Shown here in pieces: positions 6,649 through 14,449 of a stretch of 34,798 bases of DNA (positions are counted from its first letter, which is position 1; each line of letters starts with the position of its first letter). The notes beneath the pieces are model-generated. The model did no database searches and was not told the origin of the DNA. It worked only from the letters and a program-made list of their open reading frames with translations. The stretch comes from Nitrospira sp. (lineage in GTDB: Bacteria; UBA9089; CG2-30-40-21; SBAY01): positions 1 to 34,798 of the forward strand of contig SBAY01000346.1 of NCBI GenBank assembly GCA_005239945.1, read 5' to 3'. The translations under genes and the position numbers were made by a program.

Positions 6649-8466
6649 TTATTTATACCTTTCCCAGGCAAGAATCTGCATTCTTCCTGTACCTCTACCA
6701 CCCTGTCCCCCAGCAAAGACATTATTAAAATAATTGCGGTTCCCATTTATGTTTTCATAACCAAGAATTAAATCAGAGCCATCATCATAATAAGTCCCCC
6801 CACTGTGAGACCCAGCAGGAGGAAACAAATAATCAAGCATTGTCCGTCCTAATCTTCCCTGATTTCCTATCCGAAACTCTTCCTTAGCCATAATTGCTCC
6901 CTTTAAGATAAAATCCTTATATTTCATTATGGAACCCTTAGAATATATAAACCCTCTCCATATCATCCCATTCTCCCTAAAAGGTCCACCGCCACTCACT
7001 TCCAGTGGAGTTGGTGCCATAAGAATATCATATTCAGAAAATAGGTCCAGGGTCCCTAAATCACCTCTATTAAAACCTATTAGTGGTTCAAGATAGTCAA
7101 CGGTTTTACCTTCCAAGGTTAAATCAGTATAAGGTCGATATACACTAGTTTTATTTAAATATGGCCACGAATTTCCACTATCATCCAGACTTAGTATCCC
7201 ACCGTAAATAGCTATACCGATATTCTCATTTCTTTGATTATTCTCATCGGTATAACCCATTACTGGAGGAGGATTATTAAAATCAACTTCCATATCAACC
7301 GTATTAACCCACCTTCCTCGGGTAACAATTATTCCTCTTGTATTTGGTGTTATTCGTATACTCCCATCTGTTCGCAGTGAACCATCCTCTAGATAGAAAA
7401 CTGTTTGCCCATCACCATTTACATCATAAAAGACAGGGACATTTGGCTGATTAGGAGGTTGGGTAGGATTGGTTCCTTTAAAAACAACCATAGCGGTAGG
7501 ATGAACACCAATATTATATAGCCTATGGTTGTTTCCATCTGTTCTCGTCGTAATATGCCTGCCAGAAATTATTATTCCATTTCTATCTCTTATCACTCCA
7601 CCACTTGCCGTATAATCTGCAATAGTGCGAAAATAATCTAAATTTGCATCTGGGGTTGGTTGTGAAGGGACATTGGTTTGTGTTGTAATGTTATCATTAG
7701 TATTATCTGCATTTTGGAGTGCTGGCGGTATCGTAGGGCCAGATGTTCTATAATCAAAATCACCTCGATATCCATCCTTCCGTGCCCAAGGAGTATATTG
7801 ATGCTGTAGAAGGGGGGTATCTACCGTATCTTCTGCGCTTTGCTCTGAATATACAGTACTATTTCCGTTGGCATCTGGATAAAGATAGGCAAGGGAATTA
7901 GTAGGTGTTAGCAGTCTATTGGCATGGATGGAGTCTGGTGGAAATCCTAATTGCTGGACCCCTAATCTAACCAATACCCTTACCTGCTCTACTTTTTTCA
8001 GACTTGACATTAGTCCTGATGGTGATGGAGTTCGCATTACTCCTGCCGCATAGATTGCCCATTCATCAAAATCCGGGGTTGTAAGATCGTCTTCATGGAC
8101 CATCTTAATCCCATAAAGATATGAACCTTCCCCCCCTGATATGAGAGATACACCATAGGATTTATATACTGTAGGATCTTTTTCCCTAATTAAGCTATCA
8201 TAATCAGTGCCAAACAAACTCTCTCCATCTTGAGGTAACCAATTTGGGTCATTGTCAAGTTGTTGTTGTATTCGCCAAATAGTTCGTTCTGCTCCTGCAT
8301 TAGATACATTCAAACTTATTACCCCTATCTTATCTGTCATAGATTTACTCATCTCAGTCTGAGTAGAAACGAAAAAAGCCATAGCGAGTAAAAATAAAAC
8401 AATCATTACCATAGGGGCAATAATCATAGCTATTCCTTTTTCTTGATTTGAAATTTTTCTTATCAT
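6649..8466 (-). CDS. PilX-like type IV pilus/pseudopilus assembly protein
   Basis: A 605-residue protein with a PilX-type N-terminus: a short basic leader (MIRKISNQEKG), a hydrophobic helix from about residue 12 to 32 (IAMIIAPMVMIVLFLLAMAF), then a polar helix with STQTEMSKSM and SNAGAERTIWRIQQQL, like the AEAGIE region of PilX-N proteins. The glycine before the hydrophobic helix could be a prepilin peptidase site, but the usual Glu at +5 is absent. The remainder is a large Gly/Asn/Pro-rich extracellular region with no domain I can name. SD AAAGGAGG lies upstream of the ATG. No other pilus genes are nearby, so it is isolated from its machinery. The terminator at 6610-6643 ends its transcript. 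Confidence 0.7.
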   Translation of the reverse strand: MIRKISNQEKGIAMIIAPMVMIVLFLLAMAFFVSTQTEMSKSMTDKIGVISLNVSNAGAERTIWRIQQQLDNDPNWLPQDGESLFGTDYDSLIREKDPTVYKSYGVSLISGGEGSYLYGIKMVHEDDLTTPDFDEWAIYAAGVMRTPSPSGLMSSLKKVEQVRVLVRLGVQQLGFPPDSIHANRLLTPTNSLAYLYPDANGNSTVYSEQSAEDTVDTPLLQHQYTPWARKDGYRGDFDYRTSGPTIPPALQNADNTNDNITTQTNVPSQPTPDANLDYFRTIADYTASGGVIRDRNGIIISGRHITTRTDGNNHRLYNIGVHPTAMVVFKGTNPTQPPNQPNVPVFYDVNGDGQTVFYLEDGSLRTDGSIRITPNTRGIIVTRGRWVNTVDMEVDFNNPPPVMGYTDENNQRNENIGIAIYGGILSLDDSGNSWPYLNKTSVYRPYTDLTLEGKTVDYLEPLIGFNRGDLGTLDLFSEYDILMAPTPLEVSGGGPFRENGMIWRGFIYSKGSIMKYKDFILKGAIMAKEEFRIGNQGRLGRTMLDYLFPPAGSHSGGTYYDDGSDLILGYENINGNRNYFNNVFAGGQGGRGTGRMQILAWERYK

Positions 8467-8499
8467 TTTTCACATCCTCCTTTAATTTTTAATATAAGC

Positions 8500-8713
8500 C
8501 TTCTGCAAAATTCATAACTTATTGATATTTCAGTAAATCATGAAATTGTTTTTCTTGACTTTTCCTCCATACTCTGACTTTATTCCTTTATACACATTCT
8601 TTTAGCCACAAAGACACAAAGACACTAAATTTCACTAAAATTTCCTTTTGTGGAATTTTGTGTCTTAGAGACTTTGTGGCATATCTTTCCTCACATTTCT
8701 CATTTTGCAGAAG
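8500..8713. repeat. Nested inverted repeats upstream of the PilX-like gene
   Basis: The outer pair CTTCTGCAAAAT (8500-8511) and ATTTTGCAGAAG (8702-8713) is a perfect 12-bp inverted repeat. Inside it, 8605-8630 and 8655-8680 form a 26-bp imperfect repeat built on CCACAAAGACACAAAGACAC. The same kind of CACAAAG core recurs at 31112-31209. The whole TPR-to-PilX gap (8467-8772) is taken up by this structure plus AT-rich sequence; I see no convincing promoter in it. Confidence 0.75.
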
Positions 8714-8772
8714 TCTATTTTAATATAGGACTTATAGTCCTTATCCTTATGGTGAGATTTTTAACAAACCGA

Positions 8773-10110
8773 TTACTTTTTGTTAATTATTTCCTTAATT
8801 GATTTAGCCTCTGGGAAATCTGGTTGTAATTTAAGCACCTGATTAAATTTTGCTACGGCCTTTTTATTTTCCCCCTTTTTATGATAAGCCATACCTAAGT
8901 GATAGAGAATCATTGGATTATCAGAGATTAAATTATACGCCTTTTCTAAATTCAAAACTGCCGGATTATACTGTTTCATCTGATAATATATCCAGCCAAG
9001 GGTATCAAGTATTGCCGCAGAATTTGGAGATAATTCATTAGCCTTTTGTGCTAATTGAAGGGCTCTTTTTAGATTAATTTTTTGGTCTGCATATAAATAA
9101 GCTAAATTATTATATACAGCAACAAATTTTGGATATAGAGAAATCAGTTTTTCATATTCTTTTATAGCATTTTTATATTCCTTTATAGCTTCATAAGTAA
9201 TTCCTAACTGGAATTGAACATTTGGTTGCTCTGGATTTATTTCTAATGCCTTTTTATAGAATTCAATGGTCTGGTCATATTTCTTTTGAGTAAAATAATA
9301 ATCTCCAAGATGAACATATCCTAAAAAATATTTTGGTTCAATTTCTATTGCTTTTTTAATTTGAGCTAAACCTTTATCAAATTGTCTTGAGGATATATAA
9401 GCAATTCCTAAAAAGTCATAAACTCGTGGGTCATTTGGGATAATCTTACTGAGTTTATGGTAAGTATCAATTGCTTCATCATAAAAACCACTTTCTAAAT
9501 ATATTTGTCCAAGATTTATATAAACAATCGGGGCATTAGGGACAATCTTTAAGGCAGATTTAAATATTTTAATTGCTTCCCCTCTTCTATTGGTTTTATG
9601 ATAAAAACCTCCTAAATTCATATGGGCTATTATAGAATTTGGATTTCGTTTGAGTGCTTCTTTTAATGATTCTTCAGCCTTATCTATTTTGTTTTGTAAA
9701 AGATATATAGTTCCCAACAAATTATATGTTTTTTCATAATCAGGGTTAATCTTTAATGCCTGTTCACATTTCTTTTGAGCCTCATCAATCTCTTTGTTAT
9801 GAATCAGGATTTCTGATAAGGTTAATAATGTCTCTAAATGATTAGAGTCAAGTTCTAATACCTTTTTAAATTCTATTGTTGCTTTGTCAAGCAAATTGTT
9901 AGAAAAATACGCCATTCCTAATTCATAATGTGCTTCTATTGATTTAGGTTCTTTTTTTACCTTTTCTTCTAACTGGCTAATTTTTATTTTTTGTTGTTCA
10001 CTCTTCTCTTTTATATCTCTGCTGGAGGATACATTTGTAGTAACACTATCACTGTATTGAGGAGTTTGGCTTATTAATAAGAGAAGAATTAACCCAATCT
10101 TAACAAACAT
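8773..10110 (-). CDS. TPR-repeat protein with N-terminal export/membrane segment
   Basis: About 445 residues when started at ATG 10110. That start has AAGGAG (10119-10125) 8 nt upstream and begins MFVKIGLILLLLISQ, a signal peptide or membrane anchor. The longer reading from 10149 runs through a terminator hairpin and lacks an SD. After a short polar linker come about eleven consecutive 34-residue TPR units, from PKSIEAHYELGMAYF near residue 53 to the end, with the usual Gly/Tyr/Ala and Pro spacing. TPR arrays are protein-protein scaffolds, and exported ones are common in exopolysaccharide/PEP-CTERM loci. It is not a clear match to the much longer PrsT-type lipoproteins. Role here: probably an assembly scaffold, by context only. 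Confidence 0.85.
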   Translation of the reverse strand: MFVKIGLILLLLISQTPQYSDSVTTNVSSSRDIKEKSEQQKIKISQLEEKVKKEPKSIEAHYELGMAYFSNNLLDKATIEFKKVLELDSNHLETLLTLSEILIHNKEIDEAQKKCEQALKINPDYEKTYNLLGTIYLLQNKIDKAEESLKEALKRNPNSIIAHMNLGGFYHKTNRRGEAIKIFKSALKIVPNAPIVYINLGQIYLESGFYDEAIDTYHKLSKIIPNDPRVYDFLGIAYISSRQFDKGLAQIKKAIEIEPKYFLGYVHLGDYYFTQKKYDQTIEFYKKALEINPEQPNVQFQLGITYEAIKEYKNAIKEYEKLISLYPKFVAVYNNLAYLYADQKINLKRALQLAQKANELSPNSAAILDTLGWIYYQMKQYNPAVLNLEKAYNLISDNPMILYHLGMAYHKKGENKKAVAKFNQVLKLQPDFPEAKSIKEIINKK

Positions 10111-10125
10111 TTTCACACGCTCCTT

Positions 10126-10170
10126 AAAAATGAAGAATAGACCACCCATTTCTGGAATGGTCTATTCTTC
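10126..10170 (-). terminator. Intrinsic terminator after the PEP-CTERM gene, abutting the TPR gene SD
   Basis: The arms 10132-10144 and 10158-10170 form a perfect 13-bp stem with a 13-nt loop. On the - strand it is followed by A then five T (10126-10130), and the next nucleotides are the AAGGAG SD of the TPR gene. It can also work on the + strand (GTGTTTTT follows). The position means the TPR gene needs read-through or a promoter in the short 10171-10224 gap, where I see no good match. Confidence 0.8.
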
Positions 10171-10224
10171 GTGTTTTTCTCTCTTCAATCTAAAAGATTT
10201 AAGAGTTTCTACCTTATTTTTGTC

Positions 10225-11169
10225 TTATCTTTTTTTCATCCGTCTGGATAAACCAAACAATCCCGTTCCAATTCCAAGTAGTAACATTGTCGCCGGTTCT
10301 GGAGTTACCTCACTTCTTGAATCTGTTCGATAGGCGTAGGGTAAAGGACCTAATGACGTATAAGGTTTCATCTGACTATAGTTCCACTGTCTTGCGAATG
10401 AAGGATTCTGACAGAAAGGACCTGAGGTAAAAGGAATATCTGGAGGTGGAGGCGGCGTTAATTCACCAGTCATAATTTTAGCCACTACATCTGCCTTGTT
10501 TCCCGCATAGTAATCATCACCTACTGAAGAGACGCCCCTATTACCTAATGGTAATGCCCCTGTTACACCACATGGAGCCTCTATAGAAAGGAACATTGTC
10601 TCTGGATTGGGCCATGGAGCTATAGCTGCCCAGCTTGAGGTAGTATCCTTTACGCAGTACCATGGAGTAGTTGCTGCATTTTCTACCGAACCTTTTACCA
10701 CACCACCATTATACATATCACTTGCACCTAGCAGTATAAAATGTCTCACATCCGAAAGGATTTGATTTACATCCTCACATTGATACAACATGTTGACTCG
10801 TTGATCAAAATATGGTTTCCCTGGCATAATTTTAGTCTCGATGGTAATAGTTATTTGCTGACGTCCAGTATGACCCATCCACCAACGGTCAATTACTGTC
10901 TTCAAGTATGCATCTGCAGGGTTATATACTGTGTTCCATGAGAGATAGTTAAAGTTAACAGATGTGAATGAATAAACTGAACCTTCAATCCTTGCAAAAT
11001 TTGTATATTCATTCAGCAAGTTAGCTCCTCCAGTATTCATATTACTAACCACACCATATTCATTGACCTCAATTGACACCAAACCATTTGTTAGTGAATA
11101 TGCACCTACTGTTTGTGTAAAAAACAGAAATGCCATTCCTATTACGCTTAGAATAATAATTTTCTTCAT
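10225..11169 (-). CDS. PEP-CTERM sorting-domain protein
   Basis: A 314-residue secreted protein. It starts with a signal peptide (MKKIIILSVIGMAFLFFTQT, cleavage probably near VGAYS) and ends with a PEP-CTERM tail: TPEPATMLLLGIGTGLFG, then the basic end SRRMKKR. Such tails are cut by an exosortase, which delivers the protein to the cell surface or matrix. The central region (about residues 25-285) is beta-rich by appearance and has a Pro-rich stretch (PPPPPD) near residue 240; I recognise no named domain. SD AGGAGGT precedes the ATG. A near-consensus promoter and a leader hairpin lie upstream, so it is transcribed independently of the PIG-L gene. No exosortase gene is in the window. Confidence 0.9.
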   Translation of the reverse strand: MKKIIILSVIGMAFLFFTQTVGAYSLTNGLVSIEVNEYGVVSNMNTGGANLLNEYTNFARIEGSVYSFTSVNFNYLSWNTVYNPADAYLKTVIDRWWMGHTGRQQITITIETKIMPGKPYFDQRVNMLYQCEDVNQILSDVRHFILLGASDMYNGGVVKGSVENAATTPWYCVKDTTSSWAAIAPWPNPETMFLSIEAPCGVTGALPLGNRGVSSVGDDYYAGNKADVVAKIMTGELTPPPPPDIPFTSGPFCQNPSFARQWNYSQMKPYTSLGPLPYAYRTDSRSEVTPEPATMLLLGIGTGLFGLSRRMKKR

Positions 11170-11218
11170 TTTTATTTTTCACCTCCTGATTTATATGTTA
11201 GTATTTATTTATCGTTAA

Positions 11219-11239
11219 CACCTACTTTTCTCATAGGTG
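11219..11239 (-). promoter_or_regulatory. Hairpin in the 5' leader of the PEP-CTERM gene
   Basis: CACCTA/TAGGTG form a 6-bp stem with a 9-nt loop, located between the predicted start site (near 11270) and the SD of the gene. It may affect mRNA stability or translation. I cannot match it to a known riboswitch. Confidence 0.35.
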
Positions 11240-11276
11240 AGAATTTTATTAAATTTATTTATTAGTATAATATATT

Positions 11277-11305
11277 AATATAACATATTTATCGACATTT
11301 GTCAA
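11277..11305 (-). promoter_or_regulatory. Sigma70 promoter of the PEP-CTERM gene
   Basis: On the - strand, TTGACA (11300-11305) and TATATT (11277-11282) are separated by 17 bp. The predicted leader is about 100 nt. This separates the PEP-CTERM gene from the PIG-L gene, which ends about 150 nt upstream. Confidence 0.75.
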
Positions 11306-11455
11306 TAGAAAATTTAATTTTCCTTATAATAATTTTTACCTTGTCTATCCACCTACCTTAAATGAAACTTCTCAACAGACTGTCCAACAATAAGTTACAT
11401 TATATTTTTCCATTCTACTGGCTAACAGCTAAAAACTTCCTTCAGACTTAAGTAT

Positions 11456-12112
11456 TTACAAAGGCAATTCTAATCTCATCACTTCATAGCATTCTGCAAA
11501 GGCACATTGTCCTTTTTCACTAAGCATTTCAAAACCTCGAAGTCTGGCTCTGGCCTCAACCGCTCCTAACCAAAAATCACCACCATATTTTTTGTATTGA
11601 GATTCATGAGATTTAAGGGCATTCATTTTAACATTATTAAATTCACTGATATCAACATAAACTTGGGCTCTAAACCCATGATAAGACCTCCCTGAAGGCA
11701 TCATCGGTTCATACATTAATATTGTATTGAAATATCTTGCCGCTGATATAGTGGCTAATGCCGTCGTTCGATGAGCCTGATGTGTATCATGAGGCCAGTG
11801 AGTTAATATTATATCTGGTTGAAATTCATTGAAAATTTTATCTAACGCTTCAACACTCTCAGAATTATATGGTACATCCTTTGTGGGAAAATTCAAGGTT
11901 ATCAATTTAGCTCCTAATATTTCTGCGGCCTTTTGACCCTCTCGAGATGCCTCCTCAAATGTCCGTAATACCTTACCTGTATAATTCGTATATTCAGAGG
12001 TAGTCATTACAACCATCAGGACTTCATGTCCACTCTTTACTGCCTTAGCAATAGTTCCTCCACAACTTATCTCGATATCATCTGAATGAGCTCCAATTGC
12101 TATTATCTTCAT
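11456..12112 (-). CDS. PIG-L/LmbE family deacetylase
   Basis: About 218 residues from ATG 12112. An in-frame TTG at 12154 would add 14 basic residues not typical of the family. The zinc-binding N-terminal motif reads AHSDDIE where most members have AHPDD(A/E), and the second part of the site is the HWPHDTHQAHR region with its histidines. These metalloenzymes remove N-acetyl groups from GlcNAc-containing small molecules, lipids or sugar polymers. Placement directly after the fused sugar transferase suggests action on the exopolysaccharide or its lipid-linked precursor; this is inference. The gap to the upstream gene is only about 85 nt and carries degenerate GCTGA repeats. Confidence 0.85.
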   Translation of the reverse strand: MKIIAIGAHSDDIEISCGGTIAKAVKSGHEVLMVVMTTSEYTNYTGKVLRTFEEASREGQKAAEILGAKLITLNFPTKDVPYNSESVEALDKIFNEFQPDIILTHWPHDTHQAHRTTALATISAARYFNTILMYEPMMPSGRSYHGFRAQVYVDISEFNNVKMNALKSHESQYKKYGGDFWLGAVEARARLRGFEMLSEKGQCAFAECYEVMRLELPL

Positions 12113-12150
12113 CTTTATGTTTATTTTCCTTTCTTGTAATCGTTTATTTT

Positions 12151-12253
12151 TCAACCGTCAGTTGAAGAATAAAGTAAAAGCTGATGTCAGTTACTTCTTA
12201 CCTTGATTTTATGGTTTTTGCTAACGGCTGATAGCTGACAGCTGAACGCTGAC
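12151..12253. repeat. GCTGA/TCAGC-type repeat cluster overlapping a gene end
   Basis: The stretch 12220-12253 contains back-to-back degenerate GCTGAYA units, with related TCAGTTGA and CTGATGTCAG sequences at 12159-12190 in both orientations. The stop codon of the 12198 gene lies inside the cluster, so its last 15 or so residues are translated from the repeat. Confidence 0.65.
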
Positions 12254-14228
12254 ATACACCTTTACCTTTGCCTTGCCAAATATACCCCTTAATTTCCTCT
12301 TTTCTTTTTCCATTTCCATTTCCATTTGAATTGTCTAATAATAATTTCGAGAAGTAAAATTCTCTAAGTAATATCCTCCATGTCATTTTAATAATTAATC
12401 CTACATCAAGCCAAAAGGAATATTTTTCAACATATTCTATATCTAAATTTGCCCTTTGAATTTGACCTTCTTCCTTAGAAAGGTCAAGTCCTCTACCATT
12501 ACCATTATCATCGGAGAATCCATACACTATTTCCGGCAGGCAAAAGAGTCCTGGTTTGACATGAATTCTTTTACCTTGCAGACAACCATGTTGAGTAACA
12601 AAAAATGGCCGTTCAGGTCTTGGACTAACTATACTCATATCACCTTTAAGAACACTAACTAATTGTGGTAATTCATCTAAGGCAGTCTTACGCAGTATTT
12701 TTCCGATGAAGGTTACTCTTTCATCACCTTTTGAAGTTAATGTAGGCTTTATAATTATCTCTCCATTTTCATCTGAATAGTTTCTAACTTCTGCACCATT
12801 TTTCATGGTTCTAAATTTATAAAATGTAAAAAATTCTCCATCTTGTCCTACCCTTATTTGTTTAAAAATCACTGGGTCTTTAAAAGCACTTAATTTGATT
12901 GAAAGAGCAATAATTGCCATTAAAGGAGCAAAAACAATCAAACCTATTATTGATACAACAATATCCACAATCCTTTTTCCTTTAGTTCTATAAAATGTAT
13001 CTTGGGGTATTCTTATTTTCTCAATTGGCTCCTTTATCTTTTTCTCTAAGATATCTTCATTCAAACTATCAACTATTTCTTCCCAATTATAATTTCTCTC
13101 TATCATTATCCGTGCATTTGAAGCAATCTTATCCCTTAATGCCTTATTTTTCAATAGTTTTATTACATTTAAAGCAAACTCCCTGGGGGTATCTCCTCTA
13201 AGTACTTCCGTATTATCTTTTGCCTTTATCCCTTCAATAGCTTTCTTAGTAGAAACTACTGAAACACCCATTGCCATTGCCTCTAATATTTTATTTTGGA
13301 CACCTTGAGCAATTCTTAAAGGGACTACACAAACAGTTGCCTCTTCAAAATAAGGTCGGACATCATCCACCTTCCCGGTGACAATTACATTTTTATCTTT
13401 TTTGGCTAATTCTTTAATAGACTTATGTGGATTTCGGCCAACTACATAGAATTGGACATCTTTAATTTCTTTTTTGATTAAAGGAAATATTTCTTCATGA
13501 AAATACTTTACCCCATCAATATTTGCATAATAATCCATTACCCCAGTAAAAATTAAGGTATTATCTGTATTTTTTGGAGATTTACACTTAAAAAATTGAT
13601 AATCTACTCCATTAGGAAGGACATCAATTTTAATACTATCTCCTGTAATTGATTCTAATAGTTCTTTTTCTTGCGAAGATATAACTAAAGTATGATTAAA
13701 TTTTTTAGTTATCATAAGTTCATATTTACGCAATCGCATCCCTTCTATTTTATAGATAAAGGAAAATGGAAATTTAGTTGCCCTGGCATATTTTAACCAT
13801 TTGGCTGAGTCAACATCACACAAATCAAGGATTTTAGGGATATGACCATTTTGACGGACAACATATTGTGCCATTGGCGAAGAATAGACATAAATCAAAT
13901 CAAATTTTTCATTATTTAATCTATCCTTTATTATATTCTTTAATCTTTTAGAATAAAAATAAGGCAAGGATAAAGGGGTGGATGAAAATAATAAGGTCAT
14001 CATACAGGCTAATTTTGCCTTTAGGGGATATTGAAAACTCGTGATAACTTCACATTTAGCCTCTTGTTTTAAAATCTTAGCAGATTTTAATTCTTGCTGC
14101 GAATTGGCTAAACAGATAACGGTGATTTTATGTTTTTTAGCCAGATATTTTATGACATTAAAAGGTCGTAATCTTGCCCCATCATTTGGTGGATAAGGTA
14201 ATCGATGCGTTAAAAATAAAATATTCAT
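12198..14228 (-). CDS. Fusion of GT4 glycosyltransferase and polyprenyl-phosphate sugar-phosphate transferase
   Basis: A 676-residue protein with two enzymes. Residues 1 to about 390 are a GT-B family 4 glycosyltransferase of the type associated with exosortase loci (TIGR03087-like): N-terminal LTHRLPYPPNDGARLRPFN, then GVMDYYANIDGV and a donor-binding KILEAMAMGVSVVST region. Residues about 400-625 are a bacterial sugar transferase (PF02397): one membrane helix (IVDIVVSIIGLIVFAPLMAI), then the catalytic blocks FYKFRTM, LRKTALDELPQL and DMSIVSPRPERP. The latter enzymes place the first phosphosugar on undecaprenyl phosphate; the GT4 half would add the next sugar. The tail from about residue 627 is low-complexity (NGNGNG from a 6-bp repeat), and the final residues come from an intergenic repeat. 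Usually these are separate genes. Confidence 0.9.
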   Translation of the reverse strand: MNILFLTHRLPYPPNDGARLRPFNVIKYLAKKHKITVICLANSQQELKSAKILKQEAKCEVITSFQYPLKAKLACMMTLLFSSTPLSLPYFYSKRLKNIIKDRLNNEKFDLIYVYSSPMAQYVVRQNGHIPKILDLCDVDSAKWLKYARATKFPFSFIYKIEGMRLRKYELMITKKFNHTLVISSQEKELLESITGDSIKIDVLPNGVDYQFFKCKSPKNTDNTLIFTGVMDYYANIDGVKYFHEEIFPLIKKEIKDVQFYVVGRNPHKSIKELAKKDKNVIVTGKVDDVRPYFEEATVCVVPLRIAQGVQNKILEAMAMGVSVVSTKKAIEGIKAKDNTEVLRGDTPREFALNVIKLLKNKALRDKIASNARIMIERNYNWEEIVDSLNEDILEKKIKEPIEKIRIPQDTFYRTKGKRIVDIVVSIIGLIVFAPLMAIIALSIKLSAFKDPVIFKQIRVGQDGEFFTFYKFRTMKNGAEVRNYSDENGEIIIKPTLTSKGDERVTFIGKILRKTALDELPQLVSVLKGDMSIVSPRPERPFFVTQHGCLQGKRIHVKPGLFCLPEIVYGFSDDNGNGRGLDLSKEEGQIQRANLDIEYVEKYSFWLDVGLIIKMTWRILLREFYFSKLLLDNSNGNGNGKRKEEIKGYIWQGKGKGVCQRSAVSYQPLAKTIKSR

Positions 14229-14253
14229 TTTCGCTTCTGCCTTTTTTAAAATT

Positions 14254-14446
14254 TTTGTAAGAGTTCACCCTTTTCAAAGGATTTGGTATTTGAATTTCTG
14301 GATGTTTAATTTTTCAACCTCAATTTCGCTAAACACTGTTGAAATTTTATTTCCTTGAGGCTTACCTCATTGAGAGAAATCCGCCCCCTTACTCACCTTT
14401 TACCAAGGTTCTTCCCTCTCTTTCTTTAGTAGTGAACTTATACAAA
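14254..14446. repeat. Inverted repeat spanning the FemAB-fusion GT gap
   Basis: 14254-14268 and 14432-14446 are complementary at 13 of 15 positions and bracket almost the whole 220-nt gap. The interior is AT-rich with no ORF and no convincing promoter. The right arm lies at the FemAB gene stop (14450). Confidence 0.6.
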
Positions 14447-14449
14447 TTT

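Noticed and set aside
10111..10149. Longer start for the TPR protein at 10149
   Set aside because: That frame begins inside a terminator hairpin and lacks an SD, while ATG 10110 has AAGGAG at 8 nt and starts a signal-like helix.
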